Both the position numbers and the translations under genes were made by a program. From Clostridiales bacterium (GTDB lineage Bacteria > Bacillota > Clostridia > Christensenellales > CAG-138), in assembly GCA_009779405.1 (NCBI GenBank), contig WREI01000016.1:1-37461 (forward strand): a stretch of DNA of 37,461 bases. The letters run 5' to 3'. Shown piece by piece: positions 31,077 to 37,461 of the stretch. Each line of letters opens with the position of its first letter. Position 1 is the stretch's first letter. The notes beneath the pieces were generated by a model. That model did no database searches. It was not told the origin of the DNA and was given only the letters and a program-made list of their open reading frames with translations.

Positions 31077-32330
31077 ATGGCGGAGTTGACGGTGACGGGC
31101 GGCAAGCGCCTGCGCGGAGAGATTGCGGTGCAGGGGGCGAAGAACGCCGCGCTGCCCATATTGGCGGCGACCGTGCTGGTACCCCATCCCGTCCGCCTGC
31201 ACGGTTGTCCGCGCCTGTTGGACGTGGAGAATATGATCGATATCCTGCGCGCGCTCGGGGCAGTGGCGCAGTGGCAGGGGGATGCGCTGCTGGTGGATAC
31301 GGGCGCCGCGGCGGGCTCCGCGCTGCCCGAGGATTTGGGGCGGCGCCTGCGCTCCTCGTTCTTTTTGCTCGGCCCCCTGCTGGCCCGCTTTGGCGAGGCC
31401 TCGGTCAGCCAGCCGGGGGGCTGCGATATAGGCAGCCGCCCCATAGACCTGCATCTGGCGGGCCTGAAGCGCCTGGGCGCGGAAATTTCGGAGGACGGCG
31501 GGCATATACGCTGCCGCGGCAAGCTCCGGGGTACCATCGTGCACATGGACTATCCCAGCGTGGGCGCAACGGAGAATATTATGATGGCCGCCTGTGCGGC
31601 GAACGGCGTCACCGTTATCGAGGGCGCGGCGCGGGAACCGGAGATAGAGGATTTACAGAACTTCCTGAACGCCGCGGGATACTCTGTCTCGGGCGCGGGT
31701 CTCTCCTCCATCGTCGTGCGCGGCGGTTCTGCGGTGCAGGCCTGCGAATACACGGTGATGGCCGACCGCATCGCGGCGGGGACCTATCTCGCCGCCGCCG
31801 CCGCCACGGGCGGGGATATCGTCTGCCGCAACGCGCCGCCGCGCCACCTGGGCGTGGTGTTGGAAAAACTGCGTGAAGCGGGTTGTGAGGTGCGGGAGGA
31901 GACGGGCCTGATCGCGCTGACCGCCCCCGCGCGTCTGCGCCAGATTGCGCGCATAGACACCCTGCCCCACCCGGGCTTTCCGACGGATATGCAGTCGCAG
32001 TTTCTGGCCCTCTGCGCGACCGCGCGGGGCGTCAGCCTGATTGCCGAGAACGTGTTCGAGAACCGTCTGCGGACGGCAGCCGAGCTGAACAGCATGGGCG
32101 CGGATATCACGGTGCGGGGCAATATCGCCGTCGTGCGCGGCGTTCCGCGCCTGCGCGGCAATGTCGTCACCGCCCACGACCTGCGCGGCGGCGCGGCCCT
32201 CATCATCGCCGCCCTCGCCGCAGAAGGAAGCACCACCCTGCGCCACGCCGAGCGCATAGACAGAGGGTATGCGGATATGGAGGGCGTGCTAAATGGATTG
32301 GGCGCGGAGATTACACGAAATGACAGTTAA
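31077..32330 (+). CDS. murA: UDP-GlcNAc 1-carboxyvinyltransferase MurA
   Basis: A 417-residue enzyme of the first committed wall step, moving enolpyruvate from PEP to UDP-GlcNAc. It has QGAKNAALPILAAT (K22, N23), the active loop SVSQPGGCDIGSRPIDLHL with the PEP-binding cysteine at about 116 (the fosfomycin target), PTDMQSQF and the C-terminal RGGAALIIAALAAEG. The ATG at 31077 has GGGGAG 7 nt upstream; the frame continues upstream but is leader only. The ribosome site is inside a strong hairpin. The stop lies in the next heptamer element. Some clostridia have a second murA elsewhere; this one is in the dcw cluster. Confidence 0.96.
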   Translation: MAELTVTGGKRLRGEIAVQGAKNAALPILAATVLVPHPVRLHGCPRLLDVENMIDILRALGAVAQWQGDALLVDTGAAAGSALPEDLGRRLRSSFFLLGPLLARFGEASVSQPGGCDIGSRPIDLHLAGLKRLGAEISEDGGHIRCRGKLRGTIVHMDYPSVGATENIMMAACAANGVTVIEGAAREPEIEDLQNFLNAAGYSVSGAGLSSIVVRGGSAVQACEYTVMADRIAAGTYLAAAAATGGDIVCRNAPPRHLGVVLEKLREAGCEVREETGLIALTAPARLRQIARIDTLPHPGFPTDMQSQFLALCATARGVSLIAENVFENRLRTAAELNSMGADITVRGNIAVVRGVPRLRGNVVTAHDLRGGAALIIAALAAEGSTTLRHAERIDRGYADMEGVLNGLGAEITRNDS

Positions 32331-32434
32331 GAGTGAAGAGTGAAGAGTTGTGGTAAAAACGCTCCGCGTTTTAGTTAAATAAAGCAATGCCGAAGGCATT
32401 GCAACCATAACTATTCGCTCTTCACTATTCACTC
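32325..32434. repeat. Heptamer inverted-repeat element, murA-ftsQ
   Basis: Arms of GAGTGAA, GAGTTGT and TAGTGAA type units (left 32325-32353, right complement 32404-32434). The core has two small hairpins, AAAACGC/GCGTTTT and AATGCC/GGCATT. The murA stop (32328-32330) is in the left arm. Confidence 0.82.
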
Positions 32435-32449
32435 AGAAAAGAGGTTGCC

Positions 32450-33910
32450 ATGAAAAAACCAAAGAACCCGAAAACCCCGAAAACCAAAAAGCCCCTCGAT
32501 CCCGATATCATAGATATCTTCGCCGAAGACCGGGATGATTTCGCGCCGCCGCCCAAGCCCGCGCGCAGTTTTGTCTGGGATACGGAGAACCCGCTGGCGG
32601 AGAACGAGGACGATTTCGCCCCGCCCGCCAAAGCGGACAAGCCGGAGGAAGCGGAACCGTCGGGCAAAAAGGGCAAATCGGATTTCGCGGACGAGGGAAC
32701 CCCGCCCCTGTCCGATTATAAGGATGTGCCGGCGCTTCTCGACAAAGAGGAGGAGGACGAGCCCGAGGAGGAGCCCTTCACCTTCGACGAGCAGGGCAGG
32801 CGCGTACCCTTGTCCACCCTGCGCCCGCGCGAACGCAAGCGCGAACAGCGCTACGGGCGCCGCGCCAACGCCCCTGTCGCAGGCACCAAGCTCTGGGCGC
32901 GCGAGACCGAGGAGGCTCGCCTGCGCCGCGAAGCGGCCGAGCGCGCCAAGGCGCGGGCCGCGGGGCGCGAACGGGAATACGAGGCGGAACTGCGCCGCGA
33001 GAAGGCCCTGCGCCGCGTGGACGCCCGCCGCCGCCGCAGTGCCATCCTGCTCTTCATATTGGGGCTGGGTCTCTTGGCCGCCGTGTTCTGGTTTGCCTTT
33101 CAGGTGCGCAGCATCGACGTCATCGGCGACTCCGCCCGCTATACGGCGGCGGAAATCATCGAAAAGAGCGGTCTCGAGACGGGAACCCATATATTGATGG
33201 TGGACCTGGGCGAAGCGAAAAAGAAGTTGGAAGAGGATCCCTATCTGATCCCGGAGCTGGAATACATCTTCCCCGCGCGCATCCAGATCACGGTGCGTGA
33301 GCGCGTGCCTGTGGCGGCCGTCGTCTGGGGCCAGCAGAGCGAATTTATCGCGATCATAGACAGCAGCGGCATTGTATTGGAGCCGGAGGAGCAATCCAAC
33401 CTCGGTTTGTTGGAGGTGCTCGGCATCACGGTGACGGGCGCCGAATTGGGCAAATCCATCGGCGACGCCATCGACGAACAGGTCTTCGCGCTCGTCGCCG
33501 TGATCCAAAAGCTGCACGAGTACGATCTCTTCGTCTATTTCAAATCTTTGGACGTGAGCGAGCCCATGCATATGCGCCTAATGACGCCGCAGGGCTATTT
33601 TGTCGAACTGGGCGATATGCGCGACCTCGACCTGAAATTCTCGCGCATGCGCAAGCACGCGGCGGGCATCATGCAGCAGGCGGCGCTCTATAAATCCGAG
33701 GGGAAGACCGTCACCATCTATCTGTACAGCAAGAACGGGGTCGTGGTCTCTCCCTATCCGCCGGATCACAGCATCCCGCAGGAGACCCTGCCGCCCGATG
33801 GCACGGTCCCCGACAGCCCCGCGCCCGGCACCACCCCCGCGACAGGCGAACCCCCCGGGCCGCAGACAACCCCCGGTATAGGCGGCGGAGACGATCCGTT
33901 TACGGGGTAG
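32450..33910 (+). CDS. ftsQ: FtsQ/DivIB-like division protein with POTRA domain
   Basis: A 486-residue protein. A very long charged cytoplasmic part (about 195 residues, acidic then Arg-rich and probably helical) precedes one membrane segment (about 197-217). The POTRA domain follows (about 219-289, VRSIDVIGDSARYTAAEIIEKSG ... YIFPARIQITVRERVP), then the beta domain, and a Pro/Gly/Thr-rich tail (about 445-486). FtsQ/DivIB bridges FtsL-DivIC in the divisome. The N-terminal part is several times longer than in E. coli FtsQ; long forms are known in Gram-positive DivIB. AGAGG precedes the ATG. Confidence 0.88.
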   Translation: MKKPKNPKTPKTKKPLDPDIIDIFAEDRDDFAPPPKPARSFVWDTENPLAENEDDFAPPAKADKPEEAEPSGKKGKSDFADEGTPPLSDYKDVPALLDKEEEDEPEEEPFTFDEQGRRVPLSTLRPRERKREQRYGRRANAPVAGTKLWARETEEARLRREAAERAKARAAGREREYEAELRREKALRRVDARRRRSAILLFILGLGLLAAVFWFAFQVRSIDVIGDSARYTAAEIIEKSGLETGTHILMVDLGEAKKKLEEDPYLIPELEYIFPARIQITVRERVPVAAVVWGQQSEFIAIIDSSGIVLEPEEQSNLGLLEVLGITVTGAELGKSIGDAIDEQVFALVAVIQKLHEYDLFVYFKSLDVSEPMHMRLMTPQGYFVELGDMRDLDLKFSRMRKHAAGIMQQAALYKSEGKTVTIYLYSKNGVVVSPYPPDHSIPQETLPPDGTVPDSPAPGTTPATGEPPGPQTTPGIGGGDDPFTG

Positions 33911-33913
33911 GAA

Positions 33914-34029
33914 CACAATGCACAATGTCAACGCACAACGCGCAATGAATGGCTTCCATATCAATCAAAAAACGCCCGCAAGGGCGTTTTTTCCAACATT
34001 GCGCATTGAATATTGAACATCGCGCATTC
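33914..34029. repeat. Heptamer inverted-repeat element with internal terminator, after ftsQ
   Basis: The left arm (33914-33952) has ACAATGC, ACAATGT and GCAATGA-like units; the right arm (33994-34029) has complements such as TTCAATG and CGCAATG. These are the same words as in the hemZ-internal repeat. The core holds a strong bidirectional terminator. Confidence 0.75.
33967..33992. terminator. Bidirectional terminator between ftsQ and the ABC exporter
   Basis: AAAAAACGCCC, GCAA loop, GGGCGTTTTTT: a perfect stem with A6 and T6 flanks. It ends the dcw cluster on one strand and the convergent exporter operon on the other. Confidence 0.93.
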
Positions 34030-34030
34030 C

Positions 34031-36565
34031 CTACCGCAACGCCTCCACCATATTCTCCCCCTTCAGTCTCCGCACAGAATACAGCATCGTGACAAATACG
34101 ACCGCGAACACTGCGCATACGGCGATAATCAGCGCCGTCCACGGCAGGCGGAAGACCATATCCACGCCCTTTGCCGTGCCTTGCCATATGAGCCAGGTGA
34201 TGCCGAGGGAGACGGGCAGCCCGTATAAGAGGGCCTTGAATCCGTAGAACAGGCATTCGAAGACCATCATTTTGCGGAAAGAGCGCTCGCCGAGGCCCAC
34301 CGAGCGCAGCATCGCAAACTCGCGGCGGCGCAGGCTGATGTTCGTGGAGATCGTGTTGAACACGTTCGCGATTGTAATCAGCGACATCAGGACGATAAAC
34401 CCATAGGCGAACACGCTGATCACCAACAGTATATTGCGGGTCTCCTGCTGCATCTGCGCCGTGTTGAACAGCTGATAGCGATCGCTAAGCCCCGCGTCTT
34501 GCAGGAAGCGATCCATCTCCGCCGCCGTCGTAGCGGGGTCGTCGGAGCGGAAGCAGAGGTTGAGCGTTCCGTTCCCCTGCGGGATTGTGGGCATCGACGC
34601 GCGCAGGGAATAGGGCGCGAACACGGTAAGGCCGCCGTACTGTCGCGTGGAAAAGTCCTCGGGCAGACGGTCGACGAGCGTAACCTCGAGCGTCAGCTGT
34701 TCCTCCGTCACGTGCTCGCCCGCATAGGCGGGATAGTCCAGTGTCGCGTGCAGGGTCATATCCCCCGCCTGCCGGAACATGGAGAATGAAACCACACGCT
34801 CACCGTCATAGCCCTGCACGAGCCCCACGGCGGGGAACGGGGCGTGCGAGGCGGGCAGCCCGAGTGCGCGCAGATACGCCGCATAGGTGGCGTCGTCTAT
34901 AAAACTCAGGTGCAGGCCCCAGTCCAGCGTGTCGTATTCGTTCGGCACCATCATATACTTCAAAAACCGTTCGCTGTACGCGGCGCGGGGCAGCTCGATG
35001 CGGTACAGAAAGCCGTCCGTCCTGTATCCGCTCTCCGTCACGCCCGCGACGCTTTGCAGGCCCCCGTAGAGGGCCAACAGCTCGTCGTCCGTCATAAAGT
35101 GGGAGCATATTTCGATATCATAAGCGGATACATCGAAGGTCTTCTCCGTACTCTCCGTCAGATACATGCCAAAGCTGCTCGCCGAAACAAAGAGCACGAT
35201 GCTGACAAAGAGCGAGATGACGGTGGAGCGGTATTGCTTTTTATTGCGCTTGAAATTCTTGCGCGCCAACATGCCGGGCAGGCCCCAAAGGCGCAGGGTC
35301 AGCTTCGAGGTGCGCAGTGCGCGGCCCTTGATTTGAATATCGTGGGTCTGGCGTATGCTCTCAATGGCAGGGCGCCGCGCCGCCCGCCGCGCGGGGATAT
35401 AGGCGGAGATCAGAATGACGGCAATCCCCATCACAATGGCCACAATGAGGGCGGCGGGGGAGACGACGAGGGTCAGAGGCGCGCCGGTGCTCGACATGCG
35501 CGCAAAGACGCTGCCCACAAAGCGCAGGGTGACGGCAATGCCCCCGATGCCCGCGCCTATGCCGAGCGGGATGCCGATCAGCCCTATGCACGCGCCCTCA
35601 AAGAGCACGGAGCGGCGCAGTTGCCGCTTTGTCGCGCCCACCGAGGAGAGTATGCCGAACTGGCGCGTGCGCTCCGCGACCGAAATCGAAAAGGAATTGT
35701 ATATCAGCAGCACGGAGCCGATGACGATCAGTCCGATGAGTATGCCGCCCAGGGTATAGAGCACTGCGTTGAAGCTGTCGATATTGGACACGCCCGAAAA
35801 GCGCAGATATTCGCTGTTGTAGCTGTAGCCATGGCTGTCCGCCAAGTCCGGCACCGTTTCATAAATGCCCCGGCTCAGGTGTTTCATCCTGATATACGCG
35901 TCAAAGCTGTTGCCCGCGCCTGCGTCCGCCGCCGTAATGGCCGTATAGCCCGGCGCGGAATAGGATTCAAAGCCGGGCCGTTCGCAGATGCCTACGACGG
36001 TGAAGGCCGCGTCCGCCCCCGGCGCAAAGTTCTCGTCCTCGCCCATATAGGGGCTGTTTTGATACAGGGTCTGCCCCTCCATACTGCGAACGCCCAAGCC
36101 CAAAGTGATAAGGTCGCCGATTGCGCAATCCATACCGGTCGCCGCCAAATGCGCGGGCAGTACGATCTCCGCGCCATTCAACGGAAGCCGCCCCTCGATC
36201 AATCGGACGGGGAGCATCTCATAGGCGGCATCGCTAAAGCCGAGCACAAAGATATAGGGCTTGTTCGTGTTTTGCATATCCCCTTGCGGTTGGGCGTAAC
36301 CGAGATTCTGCACGGCAGCCGTCCGCTCCACCTTGGGGTTGTCGGATACTTCCTGCACAAACGCCGCGTCCACATCTGCAAACTTCGCGTGCCAGTCGCC
36401 GTCTTGCGCGGCTGTGAGACGCAGCAGATAGCTCTGAAACGAGGATATAAAACTGGTCACCGCCATCAGCATGGCCGCCGAGAGTATGACCCCGATGACG
36501 GTGACGATTGTGCGCGTGCGGTTCTTTTTCAAGCCCGCCAGTGTGACTTTTGAGAATACATTCAT
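34031..36565 (-). CDS. FtsX-like ABC exporter permease
   Basis: An 844-residue permease of the MacB/FtsX type with two FtsX domains. It has an N-terminal membrane segment (about 17-38), a large extracellular domain, a three-helix FtsX unit (about 270-390, with AERTRQFGILSSVGATKRQLRRSVLFEGACIG), a fourth segment at about 440, a second outer domain, and a C-terminal FtsX unit (RRREFAMLRSVGLGERSFRKMMVFECLFYG). Such pairs export or sense peptides and antibiotics, or act on the cell wall. The ATG overlaps the ATPase stop by one base (TAATG), so translation is coupled. The substrate is unknown. Confidence 0.93.
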   Translation of the reverse strand: MNVFSKVTLAGLKKNRTRTIVTVIGVILSAAMLMAVTSFISSFQSYLLRLTAAQDGDWHAKFADVDAAFVQEVSDNPKVERTAAVQNLGYAQPQGDMQNTNKPYIFVLGFSDAAYEMLPVRLIEGRLPLNGAEIVLPAHLAATGMDCAIGDLITLGLGVRSMEGQTLYQNSPYMGEDENFAPGADAAFTVVGICERPGFESYSAPGYTAITAADAGAGNSFDAYIRMKHLSRGIYETVPDLADSHGYSYNSEYLRFSGVSNIDSFNAVLYTLGGILIGLIVIGSVLLIYNSFSISVAERTRQFGILSSVGATKRQLRRSVLFEGACIGLIGIPLGIGAGIGGIAVTLRFVGSVFARMSSTGAPLTLVVSPAALIVAIVMGIAVILISAYIPARRAARRPAIESIRQTHDIQIKGRALRTSKLTLRLWGLPGMLARKNFKRNKKQYRSTVISLFVSIVLFVSASSFGMYLTESTEKTFDVSAYDIEICSHFMTDDELLALYGGLQSVAGVTESGYRTDGFLYRIELPRAAYSERFLKYMMVPNEYDTLDWGLHLSFIDDATYAAYLRALGLPASHAPFPAVGLVQGYDGERVVSFSMFRQAGDMTLHATLDYPAYAGEHVTEEQLTLEVTLVDRLPEDFSTRQYGGLTVFAPYSLRASMPTIPQGNGTLNLCFRSDDPATTAAEMDRFLQDAGLSDRYQLFNTAQMQQETRNILLVISVFAYGFIVLMSLITIANVFNTISTNISLRRREFAMLRSVGLGERSFRKMMVFECLFYGFKALLYGLPVSLGITWLIWQGTAKGVDMVFRLPWTALIIAVCAVFAVVFVTMLYSVRRLKGENMVEALR

Positions 36566-37245
36566 TACCGTATCCTCTCGTCTCTGACAATCTTCCCGTC
36601 CTCAATGCCGATAATACGTCCCGCCTGCAAGGCGATATTCTCGTCATGCGTGATGACAATCAGGGTCTGCCCGTATTTCTCGTTGCTCAGCTTCAGCAGT
36701 TCGATAATCTGCTGCCCGTTCTTGCTGTCGAGGTTGCCCGTCGGCTCATCGGCCAGCACAATGGCGGGCGCGTTGATCAGCGCGCGGCCTATCGACACGC
36801 GCTGCTGCTGCCCGCCCGAAAGCTGGTTCGGCAAATGCCCCGCGCGGTCGGTCAGCTTCAGCGTCTCCATCAGCTCCTGCAAACGCTCGCGGTTCACCCT
36901 GCGCCCGTCCATCAAGAGGGGCAGCGTATTATTCTCCTCCACGTTCAGCACGGGGATCAGGTTATAGAACTGATAAATCAGCCCCACCTGCCGCCTGCGG
37001 AAGATGGCCAGCTGCTCGCCGTCCTGCGCGTACACGTCCGTGCCGTCCACAAACACCTTGCCGCAAGTCGGCGTATCGACCCCACCCAGTATATGCAACA
37101 AGGTCGACTTCCCCGACCCGCTCGGCCCCATAATGGCGACAAACTCGCCCTTCTCCACGCCAAAGCTGACATCATCCAAAGCCCTGACCAAACTCTCATT
37201 CTTCCCATAGGTCTTGCAAAGGTTTTCCACCCGCAGTATTTCCAT
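36565..37245 (-). CDS. ABC exporter ATPase (MacB/LolD type)
   Basis: A 226-residue ATPase. It has Walker A MGPSGSGKSTLLHILGG (about 37-53), the Q-loop YQFYNLIPVLNVEENN, signature NQLSGGQQQRVSIGRAL, Walker B IVLADEPTGNLDS and the switch histidine in LIVITHDE. It powers the FtsX-type permease next to it. The ATG at 37245 has GAGGAGG 8 nt upstream; the open frame further on is not translated in this reading. A PhoB-like operator precedes it. Confidence 0.95.
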   Translation of the reverse strand: MEILRVENLCKTYGKNESLVRALDDVSFGVEKGEFVAIMGPSGSGKSTLLHILGGVDTPTCGKVFVDGTDVYAQDGEQLAIFRRRQVGLIYQFYNLIPVLNVEENNTLPLLMDGRRVNRERLQELMETLKLTDRAGHLPNQLSGGQQQRVSIGRALINAPAIVLADEPTGNLDSKNGQQIIELLKLSNEKYGQTLIVITHDENIALQAGRIIGIEDGKIVRDERIR

Positions 37246-37277
37246 AAAGACATCCTCCTCAGGTATTTTACCACCAT

Positions 37278-37321
37278 AGTATAAGCCGCCAAGATGACAG
37301 CCCGGTGACGGGGAAATGACA
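37278..37321 (-). promoter_or_regulatory. Activator-type promoter with 11-bp-spaced direct repeats
   Basis: On the minus strand TGTCA-like words lie at 37320, 37309 and 37298 (TGAC on the plus strand at 37295, 37306, 37317), each 11 bp apart. A good -10, TATACT (37283-37278), lies 10 bp after the last repeat, and the -35 is poor. This is how OmpR/PhoB-type regulators bind and replace the -35. The regulator gene itself is not in the window. Confidence 0.6.
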
Positions 37322-37345
37322 GTTTCGTCACTTTGGGTATATATA

Positions 37346-37360
37346 GTCAACCAAGTTGAC
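37346..37360. repeat. Small inverted repeat before the transposase
   Basis: GTCAAC (37346-37351), CAA, GTTGAC (37355-37360), after a TATATATA run. IS630-type elements insert at TA, so this may be near the left end of the insertion sequence. TTGACA inside it, with TATAGA at 37377, could be a promoter, though the 15-bp spacing is short. Confidence 0.35.
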
Positions 37361-37390
37361 AATGGATGAAGAATGGTATAGAAAAGCGTT

Positions 37391-37461
37391 ATGGGATACA
37401 GTGAAGATTTGAGGAAACGTGTTGTCGAATATTTGGGGGAAGGGCATACGTTAGAGAACAC
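37391..37461 (+). CDS. Start of an IS630-type transposase, cut by the window
   Basis: The 23 visible codons read MGYSEDLRKRVVEYLGEGHT, then LEN, the N-terminal helix of IS630/Tc1-like transposase DNA-binding domains (typically YSxDLRxKVVxxVxEGxS). The gene continues past the window. Its insertion next to the exporter operon may have separated that operon from its two-component regulator genes. Confidence 0.7.
   Translation, partial: MGYSEDLRKRVVEYLGEGHTLEN

Noticed and set aside
34844-36553. 569-codon plus-strand open frame
   Set aside because: Antisense to the FtsX-type permease; low-complexity composition and no domain.

Overview
The window looks like a chromosomal segment of a GC-rich, Gram-positive-type anaerobe of the class Clostridia, probably an uncultured gut-type lineage. 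The reasons are strong GGAGG ribosome sites, a BMP-type nucleoside-uptake operon, the clostridial order recJ-apt-relA-MBL hydrolase-hemZ, and a dcw (division and cell wall) cluster with a PASTA-type class B penicillin-binding protein. MurE carries the DNPR motif, which points to meso-diaminopimelate peptidoglycan. This is inference from gene content; no rRNA or tRNA gene was seen.

Layout. 1-2500 is an AT-richer accessory islet: a serine recombinase cut by the window edge, a divergent XRE regulator, a poorly coding stretch of about 650 bp and an NPCBM-like membrane protein. 2871-7982 is a four-gene ABC importer (BMP lipoprotein, double ATPase, two permeases), probably for nucleosides. 8039-11362 is a second lower-GC islet: a ribbon-helix-helix repressor gene facing away from an adenylate-forming (ANL) enzyme, and a DUF4143 AAA+ ATPase whose promoter is covered by four 23-bp iterons. 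11475-19802, all on the minus strand, is a housekeeping run read walJ, rlmH, recJ, apt, (broken DUF4160), DUF2442, relA, MBL hydrolase, hemZ. 19904-21675 holds a small membrane protein and a divergent AGCS symporter with a short N-terminus. 21672-33910 is the dcw cluster: promoter, rsmH, ftsL-like, class B PBP, murE, mraY, murD, ftsW, murA, ftsQ/divIB. murF and murG are absent from their usual places. 34031-37245 is an FtsX-type ABC exporter pair behind a PhoB-like operator, followed by the start of an IS630-type transposase.

The most unusual structure is a set of intergenic inverted repeats whose arms are strings of heptamers. Eight were found, six of them inside the dcw region or at its end. 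The heptamer sequence changes from element to element, but the two arms of one element always match, so the fold is kept while the sequence is not. One unpaired arm of the same style lies in frame inside hemZ. A second family of GC-rich palindromes (TAGGGGCG type) occurs at four places. Elements of both families provide the stop codons of several genes. Other strong observations are a hairpin that buries the murA ribosome site and the iterons over the DUF4143 ATPase promoter.
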